Assembly (NCBI GenBank): GCA_913776795.1
Contig: CAJYRH010000486.1
Location: 1 to 8,160 of the forward strand
Source: an uncultured Pseudorhodoferax sp.
GTDB lineage: Bacteria > Pseudomonadota > Gammaproteobacteria > Burkholderiales > Burkholderiaceae
Length of the DNA: 8,160 bases
Reading direction: 5' to 3'
How positions within the stretch are numbered: the first letter of the stretch is position 1; the number at the start of each line of letters is the position of its first letter. The position numbers and the translations under genes were made by a program. Under the pieces are notes generated by a model that did not search any database, was not told the origin of the DNA, and saw only the letters and a list, made by a program, of their open reading frames with translations. Of this stretch, positions 1 to 8,160 are shown one piece after another.

Positions 1-418
1 GCACGGCCTCGAAGATGGCATCGAAGGCCGCCGCGCCGCCGGACAGCAACTGCACCGAGCGGGCGCTCGACACCGGCATGCCGCAGGCCGACATGGCCAG
101 CGTGGCGAGCTGGCGCAGGGCGGGCGGGGCGTCCTCCGCCGCCTCGCGCAGCAGGGCCATGTCGGCCGGCGCCTGGGCGATCACCCGGCTGCGCAAGCGC
201 TTGAGCCGCTGCTTCGCCAGCCGCTGCGGCCCGAGGAAGTAGTAGATGAAGAAGCCCGCGTAGGGCAGCAGTGCCAGCGACAGGATCCAGCCCAGCGTGG
301 AAACCGGCGCGCGCTTCTGCATCACGATCCACACCGACAGCACGGCGATGTAGGCGCTCCAGGCGAGCGACAGCCCGGTGGTCCAGGCGGGACTGAGGTG
401 GAACTCGGGCAGGGTCAT
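1..418 (-). CDS. cls: Cardiolipin synthase, N-terminal part (cut by left window edge)
   Basis: This is the first 139 codons of a gene that continues beyond base 1. Cardiolipin synthases of this class are inner-membrane phospholipase-D-type enzymes that make cardiolipin by condensing phosphatidylglycerol. Two hydrophobic segments are visible, at about residues 13-33 and 41-63. The second, with 'TLGWILSLALLPYAGFFIYY' followed by FLG, is the typical paired-helix N-terminal domain (PLDNc_N) of bacterial Cls. A basic stretch (KQRLKRLRSR) follows at about residues 69-78, and 'LLSGGAAAFDAIFEAV' at 124-139 matches the start of the first phospholipase-D domain. The two catalytic HKD motifs lie outside the window, so activity cannot be judged. 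I chose ATG at 418 because it leads directly into the membrane domain. In-frame GTG codons at 433 and 448 are alternatives, and no clear Shine-Dalgarno sequence decides between them. The family call is fairly sure; the paralogue (ClsA, ClsB or ClsC type) is not, though two N-terminal helices favour a ClsA-like protein. Confidence 0.82.
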   Translation of the reverse strand, partial: MTLPEFHLSPAWTTGLSLAWSAYIAVLSVWIVMQKRAPVSTLGWILSLALLPYAGFFIYYFLGPQRLAKQRLKRLRSRVIAQAPADMALLREAAEDAPPALRQLATLAMSACGMPVSSARSVQLLSGGAAAFDAIFEAV

Positions 419-474
419 CCAGGGGCTCGGCACGCCGCCGGCCACGCGACGGCGGCAGCCGGAAGCGGCCAAGT

Positions 475-505
475 AAAAAGGCCGGGAGCGCGATGCTACC
501 GGCCT
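475..505 (-). terminator. Intrinsic (rho-independent) terminator after clpA
   Basis: Read on the minus strand, AGGCCGG (505-499) pairs perfectly with CCGGCCT (485-479). After a single mismatch (498/486), AGC/GCT adds three more pairs around a five-base loop (494-490). The descending arm runs straight into five T residues (479-475). This is a canonical terminator for the clpA transcript, about 47 bases past its stop codon. It ends only 56 bases before the cardiolipin synthase ATG. Confidence 0.82.
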
Positions 506-510
506 CGTGT

Positions 511-535
511 GGCACCGCCCGTGGGGGCGGGCGCC
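511..535 (-). other. GC-rich hairpin upstream of the clpA terminator
   Basis: On the minus strand CGCCCG (533-528) pairs perfectly with CGGGCG (521-516) around a six-base loop. GGC/GCC at the outside can extend the stem after a two-base bulge. It lies between the clpA stop and the intrinsic terminator and has no T-run of its own. It may protect the 3' end or slow polymerase ahead of the terminator; that role is inference. Confidence 0.5.
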
Positions 536-551
536 TTGGGGACGTGGTCGA

Positions 552-2867
<2,316 letters not shown>

Positions 2868-2872
2868 GAAGA

Positions 2873-2879
2873 TTCCTTT
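2873..2879 (-). promoter_or_regulatory. Ribosome binding site of clpA
   Basis: AAAGGAA on the minus strand lies with its AAGGA core six bases before the ATG at 2867. It is the clearest Shine-Dalgarno in the window and fixes the clpA start. Confidence 0.75.
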
Positions 2880-2921
2880 GACACCTTGCTGATAACGTGC
2901 GCTCTACTTGGGTGTGGGAAA

Positions 2922-2935
2922 TGGTTTTTCAACCA
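2922..2935 (-). other. Small GAAA-tetraloop hairpin in the clpS-clpA gap
   Basis: Immediately after the clpS stop, TGGTT (2935-2931) pairs perfectly with AACCA (2926-2922) around a GAAA loop (2930-2927), a stable GNRA tetraloop. Only three T residues follow. The five-pair stem is weak, so it looks more like a pause, processing or stability element than a full terminator. Its function is not shown by the sequence. Confidence 0.4.
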
Positions 2936-2936
2936 G

Positions 2937-3296
2937 TCATTCCACAGGCTCGCTGACGCATTGCAGCGGGTGACCCGCCTGACGAGCCGCCTCCAGGACC
3001 TGGTCGACCTTGGTAGCCGCCACGTCTTTCGAATACACGCCACAGACAGCTTTCCCATCCAGATGGATCTTGAGCATGATCTGCGTCGCCGTCTCTTTGT
3101 CCTTGCTGAAGAATTCCTGGATGACCACGACCACGAATTCCATCGGGGTGTAGTCGTCGTTGAGCATCAAGACCTGGTACATCTGGGGCGGCTGGGTTTT
3201 CTGGGTACGCCGCTCGAGCACGACCGATCCGCCGTCGTCCGGCGCCGAGGGCTTCTGCCCCGGCTGCGCAGGTTTGGAGGGAATTTTGGTGGCCAT
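2937..3296 (-). CDS. clpS: ClpS, N-end-rule adaptor for ClpAP
   Basis: The 119-residue cytoplasmic adaptor binds proteins with bulky hydrophobic N-terminal residues and hands them to the N-domain of ClpA. The ClpS fold occupies about residues 38-115. The signature [11 protein letters not shown] (45-55) carries the substrate-pocket residues equivalent to E. coli Asn34 and Asp35 (here Asn46 and Asp47) and the gatekeeper Met40 (here Met52). His78 in [14 protein letters not shown] (76-89) matches E. coli His66, so the pocket looks intact. The N-terminal extension (about 1-37) is rich in Pro, Lys and Gln, and is longer than in E. coli (106 residues in all). In E. coli this extension helps regulate ClpA. 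I chose the ATG at 3296, giving MATKIPSKP. An ATG three codons upstream (3305) and a TTG at 3356 are in frame, but none has a strong ribosome site. A possible -10 element just upstream would make the 3296 start leaderless. Confidence 0.96.
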   Translation of the reverse strand: MATKIPSKPAQPGQKPSAPDDGGSVVLERRTQKTQPPQMYQVLMLNDDYTPMEFVVVVIQEFFSKDKETATQIMLKIHLDGKAVCGVYSKDVAATKVDQVLEAARQAGHPLQCVSEPVE

Positions 3297-3303
3297 GCGA
3301 ACC

Positions 3304-3309
3304 ATTCTA
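3304..3309 (-). promoter_or_regulatory. Possible -10 promoter element for clpS-clpA
   Basis: TAGAAT on the minus strand matches five of six positions of the TATAAT consensus and lies in the otherwise GC-rich 77-base gap between sixA and clpS. A start 6-8 bases downstream would fall at or next to the clpS ATG (3296), giving a leaderless message. I find no good -35 match at 16-19 bases spacing, so this is tentative. Confidence 0.3.
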
Positions 3310-3347
3310 TCGGTCGCAAAACGGCCATGCTGACCCAGGAATTCACG

Positions 3348-3362
3348 ACCCGGCAAGCGGGT
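3348..3362 (-). other. Short inverted repeat in the sixA-clpS gap
   Basis: On the minus strand ACCCG (3362-3358) pairs with CGGGT (3352-3348) around a five-base loop, 11 bases after the sixA stop. No T-run follows, so it is not a canonical terminator. It could still weakly mark the end of the ppk-sixA message. Confidence 0.3.
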
Positions 3363-3373
3363 GTGATGAACGC

Positions 3374-3835
3374 TCAGACGGTTTCTGGCGCCTGGACGGC
3401 GACAACGACGGTCTGGCGCTGGCCGTCGCGTTCACGGGTGCGCAACCACCAGACGGCGCCCTTGCGGATCGGCATCTCGCTGATCTGCGCCTGAAGCAGT
3501 TGCGCCACCGCCTGGCCCAGCGTCGGCTGGTGCCCGACGACCACGACGACGCCTTTGCCCTGGGGCCACTGCACCAGGTCCAGCAAGGCCTGGGCCGATG
3601 CCTCAGGCGCGATTTCCGGCCTGACCTTGTATTTGCGCCCCAGCGCATCGGCCGTCTGCACTGCGCGGTGGGCCGGGCTGCAGAACACACGCGCGCCGTC
3701 CGGCAACTGGCGATCCAGCCAGTTCGCCACCCGACCGGCCTGCTTGAGGCCACGTGGCGTGAGTTCGCGCGACAGGTCGGTGCCGTCGGCACTTTCTTCA
3801 TGCGCTTCGGCATGGCGCCAGAAGATCAGGTCCAT
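3374..3835 (-). CDS. sixA: SixA-type phosphohistidine phosphatase
   Basis: The 153-residue protein belongs to the histidine phosphatase (phosphoglycerate-mutase-like) superfamily, SixA branch; E. coli SixA has 161 residues. SixA removes phosphate from phosphohistidine on signalling or PTS-type proteins in the cytoplasm. The N-terminus has the RHA catalytic motif, with Arg7 and nucleophile His8. LTPRGLKQA (25-33), [10 protein letters not shown] (53-62, with Arg57) and GHQPTLG (101-107, with the second catalytic His102) complete the active site in the usual order. There is no signal peptide or membrane segment. The start is ATG at 3835, because the catalytic motif must lie near the N-terminus and a ribosome site precedes it; the frame stays open upstream to 4036, but only as a shadow of ppk. 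The start overlaps the ppk stop by one base (TGATG), so translation is probably coupled to ppk. The in vivo substrate cannot be read from sequence; the partnership with polyphosphate metabolism is inference from position. Confidence 0.92.
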   Translation of the reverse strand: MDLIFWRHAEAHEESADGTDLSRELTPRGLKQAGRVANWLDRQLPDGARVFCSPAHRAVQTADALGRKYKVRPEIAPEASAQALLDLVQWPQGKGVVVVVGHQPTLGQAVAQLLQAQISEMPIRKGAVWWLRTRERDGQRQTVVVAVQAPETV

Positions 3836-5937
3836 CACAGCCCCCTCGGGTAGGCGAATCGTTGGGCCAGGGCCAGTTGCGCGCTGTGGCGCAGGCCATC
3901 GGGGCCGATGCAGTCTTCGGCGCGCGTGTAGCGGCCGTCCGGCCCCAGCGTCCAGGCGTCGCACCCGTCGTGCAGGTAAGGCACCAGACACTCGTCGACC
4001 ACGCGCTGGCGCAGTCGCGGATCCGTCACGGGCCATGCCAGCTCGATGCGGCGCAGCATGTTGCGGCTCATCCAGTCGGCGCTGGACAGGAACAGTTGCT
4101 CATCGTCGCCCTGGCGAAAATAAAACACGCGCGTGTGCTCCAGGAAGCGGCCGACCACCGAGCGAACCCGGATGTTGTCCGACACGCCCGGCAGTTGCGC
4201 AGGCAGGATGCAGGCGCCGCGCACGATGAGGTCGATGCGCGCGCCCTGCCGGCCAGCCTTGAGCAAGGCCCGCACGAGCTGCTCGTCGGTCAGCGCGTTG
4301 GTCTTGACGATGATGCGCCCGGGCTGGCCGGCGGCCGCCGCCTCGCCTGCCGCCGCGACACGCTCCAGCATGGCTTTCTGCAGATGAAAGGGCGCCACCA
4401 GCAGCTTGGCCATGTGGGCCAGCCGGCTCTGGCCGGCGATGTGCACGAAAACCTGCTCCATGTCGGCCGTGAGCTTTCCATCGGCCGTGAAATAGCTGAG
4501 GTCGGTATACAGCCGCGCCGTGCGCGGGTTGTAGTTGCCGGTGGACAAGTGGCCGTACCGCCGCAGCTTGCGACCCTCGCGCCGCGTGATCAGCAGCATC
4601 TTGGCGTGGGTCTTGAGGCCCACCACGCCGTACACCACCTGCGCGCCGATGCCTTCCAGCATCTCGGCCCAATTGATGTTGGCCTCCTCGTCGAAGCGGG
4701 CCTTGAGCTCCACCACGACCATGACTTCCTTGCCGCGACGCACGGCCTCGCGCAAGAGGCCCATGAGCTCGGGGTCGCTGCCGGTGCGGTAGATGGTCTG
4801 GCGGATGGCCAGCACCGCCGGGTCGTGCACGGCCTCGCGCAGCAGGGCCAGCACTGCGTCGAAACTCTCGAAGGGCTGGTGCACCAGCACATCGCCCTCG
4901 CGCAGCCGCTCGAAAAGGGAGCCGTCGACTGGAAAACCCAGCGGCCAGACCGGCTTGTGCTCGGGAAACATGAGCCGCGGCGTGTTGACGAGATCGACCA
5001 GTTGGGTCAGCCGCGCCAGGTTCACGGGCCCATGCACGCGGTACAGCGCCAGTTCTGGCAGCTTGAACTGCTTGAGCAGGAAATCGGCCAGCTGCGCGTC
5101 GCAGCTGGCGGACACCTCCAGCCGCACGGCCTGGCCGTAGTGGCGGTACTCCAGGCCCTGGCGCAGCGCGGTGCGCAGGTTGTTGACCTCTTCCTCGTCC
5201 ACCGCGAGGTCGGAATGACGCGTCACGCGGAATTGCGAGAACTGGCCGACCTGGCGGCCCGGAAACAGCTCGGACAGGTGGGCGCGGATGACGCTGGACA
5301 GCAGCACCGCCAGGGTGCGCCCGCCCGAGAGCTTGTCCGGCACGCGGATCACGCGCGGCAACACGCGTGGGACCTTGACGATGGCGATGTCATTCTCGCG
5401 GCCGAAGGCGTCCCGGCCGTTCAGCTGCACGATGAAGTTCAGCGACTTGTTGGCCACGAGCGGAAATGGGTGCGCCGGGTCCAGCCCGGTGGGCACCAGC
5501 AGCGGCCGCACCTCGCGCTCGAAGTATTCGTGGACCCAGGCGCGCTGTGCGGAGTCGCGCTCGGAGTGCGACAGGATCTGGATCTGCTCGCGCGCCAGCG
5601 CCGGGGCCAGCACGTCGTTGAACAGCGCGTACTGGCGTCCGACCAGATGGTGCGCAGCCTCGGACAGTGCGCGGTACGACTCCGGCGTGTAGGCGCTGCC
5701 CGCCGCCCGCGCGCTGTGCGCCTCCAGGTGCGCGGCGGCGCGCACCTCGAAGAACTCGTCCAGGTTGGACGAGACGATGCACAGGTAGCGCAGCCGTTCC
5801 AGCAGCGGTACGTCCTCGCGGCGTGCCCAGTCGAACACGCGCTCATTGAAGGCCAGGATGCTGTGGTCGCGGTCGAGCAGGACCAGCGGCGCCGCCACGG
5901 CAGCGTCTGCTTTGCTCGCTTCTGAAGAAAGGGGCAT
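3835..5937 (-). CDS. ppk: Polyphosphate kinase 1
   Basis: The 700-residue enzyme (E. coli Ppk has 688) reversibly transfers the ATP gamma-phosphate to growing inorganic polyphosphate through a phosphohistidine intermediate; the E. coli enzyme is membrane-associated. The order matches the family: an N-terminal helical domain with LAFNERVF (28-35, nucleotide-contact Asn31) and LRYLCIVSSNLDEFFEVR (49-66); a head domain (about 115-330); and two phospholipase-D-like C-terminal domains. In the first, GLKTHAKMLLI (440-450) carries His444, equivalent to the autophosphorylated E. coli His435, followed by YGHLSTGNYNPRTARLYTDL (461-480). In the second, RFLEHTRVFYF (597-607) carries His601, equivalent to E. 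coli His592. LFLSSADWMSRNMLRRIE (615-632) is also typical. No membrane segment or signal peptide is seen. The ATG at 5937 is the natural start, but its ribosome site is weak (TGAG a few bases upstream). It follows dnaE by 97 bases holding two hairpins and overlaps sixA by one base. It looks intact. Confidence 0.98.
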   Translation of the reverse strand: MPLSSEASKADAAVAAPLVLLDRDHSILAFNERVFDWARREDVPLLERLRYLCIVSSNLDEFFEVRAAAHLEAHSARAAGSAYTPESYRALSEAAHHLVGRQYALFNDVLAPALAREQIQILSHSERDSAQRAWVHEYFEREVRPLLVPTGLDPAHPFPLVANKSLNFIVQLNGRDAFGRENDIAIVKVPRVLPRVIRVPDKLSGGRTLAVLLSSVIRAHLSELFPGRQVGQFSQFRVTRHSDLAVDEEEVNNLRTALRQGLEYRHYGQAVRLEVSASCDAQLADFLLKQFKLPELALYRVHGPVNLARLTQLVDLVNTPRLMFPEHKPVWPLGFPVDGSLFERLREGDVLVHQPFESFDAVLALLREAVHDPAVLAIRQTIYRTGSDPELMGLLREAVRRGKEVMVVVELKARFDEEANINWAEMLEGIGAQVVYGVVGLKTHAKMLLITRREGRKLRRYGHLSTGNYNPRTARLYTDLSYFTADGKLTADMEQVFVHIAGQSRLAHMAKLLVAPFHLQKAMLERVAAAGEAAAAGQPGRIIVKTNALTDEQLVRALLKAGRQGARIDLIVRGACILPAQLPGVSDNIRVRSVVGRFLEHTRVFYFRQGDDEQLFLSSADWMSRNMLRRIELAWPVTDPRLRQRVVDECLVPYLHDGCDAWTLGPDGRYTRAEDCIGPDGLRHSAQLALAQRFAYPRGL
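3841..3847 (-). promoter_or_regulatory. Ribosome binding site of sixA inside the ppk 3' end
   Basis: GAGGGGG on the minus strand lies within the final codons of ppk, five to eight bases before the sixA ATG at 3835. It supports that start and allows either coupled or independent initiation. Confidence 0.55.
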
Positions 5938-5958
5938 GGCGCTCAGGCACTCAAGAGG

Positions 5959-5987
5959 GGCAGCACACGGAGCGCGAGTGTGCTGCC
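5959..5987 (-). repeat. Perfect 10-bp inverted repeat (second hairpin, dnaE-ppk gap)
   Basis: GGCAGCACAC (5987-5978 on the minus strand) pairs perfectly with GTGTGCTGCC (5968-5959) around a nine-base loop (5977-5969). It ends 21 bases before the ppk ATG and has no T-run after it (CCTCTTG follows). It is strong enough to affect the dnaE 3' end or the ppk leader. It could end transcription in a U-tract-independent way, protect mRNA, or bind a protein as a DNA palindrome. Confidence 0.65.
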
Positions 5988-5988
5988 A

Positions 5989-6029
5989 GTCCGTGACGGT
6001 TTGATGTCATTCATGAAACGGTCACGGAC
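5989..6029 (-). repeat. Long near-perfect inverted repeat (first hairpin, dnaE-ppk gap)
   Basis: The 14-base arms 5989-6002 and 6016-6029 are complementary except for one position (5998 against 6020). Inside them ATG/CAT (6004-6006 with 6012-6014) adds three pairs, closing a five-base loop. It begins six bases after the dnaE stop codon and lies one base away from the next hairpin. No T-run follows on either strand, so it is not a canonical intrinsic terminator. It most likely marks or protects the dnaE mRNA 3' end. Confidence 0.65.
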
Positions 6030-6034
6030 CGGCC

Positions 6035-8160
6035 TCATTCGTAAACGACCGTTGCCTGCCCCTCGTGCGCCTGGGCCCGCAGGCCGGCCAGTGCGGCATC
6101 GGTCGGAAAGCAGCGCCTGTCGTCCAGCCGTACGACGTCCTCGGCGACGAAACCGGGAAACTTCATGGAAAGCCGTAGCGGCAGGCCGCGCTGCAGTTCA
6201 CCGTGCTCGGACATCTCGGTTTTTGCCGGGTAGTCCTGCAGCAGCTGCCCGATGGCGGGCGGCTTGTGGCCGTTCGTGCGGTCAACGCGGATGCGCAGGA
6301 ACTTGCCGAAGCGGCAACGCGCGCCGGCCAGGTCCCACACCTGCTGCACCGTCATCTGCAAACCGCCGCTGAAGCGGTCAGGCATGAGCTTGCCCATGAC
6401 CACGACCATCTCGTCGTCCTTGAGCGTGTCCTTGTGCTGGTTGATGAGCGCTTCGTCGGCCCGCGCCTCGATCACGCCCGATTTGTCGTCGAGCTTGAAC
6501 AGCGCCAGCTTGCCGCGCTGGCCGTTGATCACGCGCAGGTCGGTCACGATGCCGGCGAACAGCTGAGGCTCGCGCGTGTCGATCAAATCGCCCAGGCCAC
6601 GCTTGACGAACTGTCGCACCTCGCGCGCGACCTCGTCGAACAGGTGGCCCGAAAGGTAAAAGCCGATGGCTGTCTTCTCCTGGACCAGCTGCTCCTTGAT
6701 GCCCCAAGGCGTCGCCTCGACCAGTTCGGGCTCCTGGGTGCTGGACGCGTGCGAATCCACCATGTCGAACAGGCCGTGCTGGTTGGCGTTGGCCGCGCTC
6801 ACGTTGGCGAAGGCAAATGCCCGGTCGATGGAGGCCACCAGCGCGGCGCGGTTGCGCTGCAGGTTGTCGAAGGCGCCGGCCTTGATCAGCGCCTCCAGCG
6901 TGCGCTTGTTGAGCCGGGTGCGGTCCACCCGCAGGCAGAAGTCGTACAGGCTCTTGAATGCACCGCCCTCCTCGCGCGCCGCGACGATGGCTTCGATCGC
7001 CTGCTGTCCCGTGCCCTTGATGGCGCCCAGGCCGTAGCGGATGACCTTGTCGGTGACGGGCTCGAACCGGTGGCGGCCGCGGTTCACGTCGGGAAACTCG
7101 AAGGTGATCCCCATCTTGAGCGCGTCCTCGTACAACACCTTGAGCTTGTCGGTGTCGTCCATTTCCACGGTCATGTTGGCGCAGAAGAACTCGGCCGTGT
7201 AATGGACCTTGAGCCAGCCCGTGTGGTACGCGAGCAGCGAGTAGGCGGCCGCGTGCGACTTGTTGAAGCCGTAGCCCGCGAACTTCTCCATCAGGTCGAA
7301 AACCTCGTCGGCCTTGTCCTGCGAGATGCCGTTCTTGGCCGCGCCCGCGCGGAAGATCTGCCGGTGCTCGGCCATCTCCTCGGCCTTCTTCTTGCCCATG
7401 GCCCGGCGCAGCATGTCGGCGCCGCCCAGCGAGTAGCCGCCCAGGATTTGGGCGGTCTGCATCACCTGCTCCTGGTAGACCATGATGCCGTAGGTCTCCG
7501 ACAGCATCTCGGCCACCATGGGGTGCGGGTACTCGACCTCCTCGCGGCCGTGCTTGCGCGCCACGAAGCTCGGGATCAAGTCCATCGGGCCTGGCCGGTA
7601 CAAGGCGTTCAGCGCGATCAGGTCTTCCAGCCGCGTGGGCTTGGCGTCGCGCAGCATCCCTTGCATGCCGCGGCTTTCGAACTGGAACACGGCCTCGGTC
7701 TTGCCCTCCTGGAACAAACGGTAGGTCGGCTTGTCGTCCAGCGGGATGTTGGCGTAGTCGAAGTTCTCCTGGCCCTTGTGGCGCTTGACGATGAACTCGC
7801 GCGCGATCTCCAGGATGGTCAGCGTCGCCAGGCCCAGAAAGTCGAACTTCACGAGGCCGATGGCCTCGACATCGTCCTTGTCGTACTGGCTCACGGCCGA
7901 GTCGCTGCCGGGCTGCTGGTACAGCGGGCAGAAGTCCGTCAGCTTGCCCGGCGCGATCAGCACGCCGCCGGCGTGCATGCCGATGTTGCGGGTCATGCCC
8001 TCGAGCGCCTGCGCCATCTCGATGAGGTTCTTCACGTCCTCCTCGTTGCGCACGCGTTCGTACAGCTGCGGCTCCAGTTCCAGCGCGTAGTTGTTCTTGT
8101 CGCCCTCCTTCTTGGGCTCGGGCGGATAGGCCAGCGTGTACGACATGCCCGGCTTGGCCG
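6035..8160 (-). CDS. dnaE: DNA polymerase III alpha subunit, C-terminal ~60% (cut by right window edge)
   Basis: This is the catalytic subunit of the replicative DNA polymerase. About 707 residues are present; alignment by eye to E. coli DnaE (1160 residues) puts the missing N-terminus at about 450 residues, holding the PHP domain and the first two catalytic aspartates. Numbering from the internal Met at 8146: KFDFLGLATLTIL (100-112) carries Asp102, equivalent to the third catalytic Asp (E. coli Asp555). LYRPGPMDLIPSFVARKHG (182-200), YQEQVMQTAQILGGYSL (224-240), RRAMGKKKAEEM (247-258) and FAGYGFNKSHAAAYSLLAYHTGWLK (289-313) are palm/fingers signatures. QHGLF (456-460) fits the beta-clamp-binding motif at the expected place. 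An OB-fold follows (about 528-615), then the C-terminal tau-binding region. The end position agrees with the family, so no truncation is seen at the stop. It is DnaE1-type: no DnaE2 or PolC features are visible. The internal Met at 8146 is not the start, because the frame stays open to the window edge. Confidence 0.98.
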   Translation of the reverse strand, partial: AKPGMSYTLAYPPEPKKEGDKNNYALELEPQLYERVRNEEDVKNLIEMAQALEGMTRNIGMHAGGVLIAPGKLTDFCPLYQQPGSDSAVSQYDKDDVEAIGLVKFDFLGLATLTILEIAREFIVKRHKGQENFDYANIPLDDKPTYRLFQEGKTEAVFQFESRGMQGMLRDAKPTRLEDLIALNALYRPGPMDLIPSFVARKHGREEVEYPHPMVAEMLSETYGIMVYQEQVMQTAQILGGYSLGGADMLRRAMGKKKAEEMAEHRQIFRAGAAKNGISQDKADEVFDLMEKFAGYGFNKSHAAAYSLLAYHTGWLKVHYTAEFFCANMTVEMDDTDKLKVLYEDALKMGITFEFPDVNRGRHRFEPVTDKVIRYGLGAIKGTGQQAIEAIVAAREEGGAFKSLYDFCLRVDRTRLNKRTLEALIKAGAFDNLQRNRAALVASIDRAFAFANVSAANANQHGLFDMVDSHASSTQEPELVEATPWGIKEQLVQEKTAIGFYLSGHLFDEVAREVRQFVKRGLGDLIDTREPQLFAGIVTDLRVINGQRGKLALFKLDDKSGVIEARADEALINQHKDTLKDDEMVVVMGKLMPDRFSGGLQMTVQQVWDLAGARCRFGKFLRIRVDRTNGHKPPAIGQLLQDYPAKTEMSEHGELQRGLPLRLSMKFPGFVAEDVVRLDDRRCFPTDAALAGLRAQAHEGQATVVYE

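Noticed and set aside
2896..2932. A possible clpA promoter, TTGAAA (2932-2927) with a 17-base spacer to AAGTAG.
   Set aside because: The -35 match is fair, but the -10 matches only two of six consensus positions; the TTGAAA also falls inside the GAAA-loop hairpin.
3348..3362. Terminator for ppk-sixA.
   Set aside because: The stem is only five base pairs and no T-run follows, so I list it only as an inverted repeat.
3836..4036. A 67-residue N-terminal extension of sixA.
   Set aside because: It lies inside ppk in another frame, is an Arg/Pro/Ala-rich shadow, and would move the catalytic RHA motif away from the N-terminus, unlike all family members I know.
3862..5925. A 687-residue open frame on the plus strand opposite ppk.
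   Set aside because: It is in exact register with the ppk codons, so the same rare-codon effect explains it. It mirrors ppk almost end to end and has no recognisable domain or ribosome site.

Overview
The window is a compact block of bacterial housekeeping genes, all read on the minus strand. It is rich in G+C (about two thirds by eye), with strong G/C preference at third codon positions. The protein sequences (a ClpS with a long Pro/Lys-rich head, a Ppk1 beginning 'LLDRDHSILAFNERVF', a proteobacterial-type DnaE) suggest a betaproteobacterium of the Burkholderiales, probably Comamonadaceae. That placement is from recognition only; no database search was possible.

In transcription order (right to left) the layout is: the C-terminal ~60% of dnaE (DNA polymerase III alpha; start lies beyond the right edge); a 97-base gap filled by two strong back-to-back hairpins; ppk (polyphosphate kinase 1); sixA (small histidine phosphatase) overlapping ppk by one base; a 77-base gap with a possible promoter; clpS (N-end-rule adaptor); a 69-base gap with a small GAAA-loop hairpin; clpA (AAA+ unfoldase of the ClpAP protease); a 133-base gap with a good intrinsic terminator; and the first 139 codons of a cardiolipin synthase, cut by the left edge. 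No gene-free stretch exceeds 300 bases. I see no RNA gene, mobile element, CRISPR array, prophage or repeat family.

Two functional pairs stand out. clpS-clpA is the classic adaptor/unfoldase pair that delivers proteins with destabilising N-termini to ClpP (not in this window). ppk-sixA couples a polyphosphate-making kinase that works through a phosphohistidine intermediate to a phosphohistidine phosphatase, and the TGATG junction implies translational coupling. dnaE and cls look like neighbours rather than partners.

I found no evidence of an undescribed system. The points worth a second look are in the intergenic regions and at the ppk/sixA junction. All intact genes look full-length with their key catalytic residues present.
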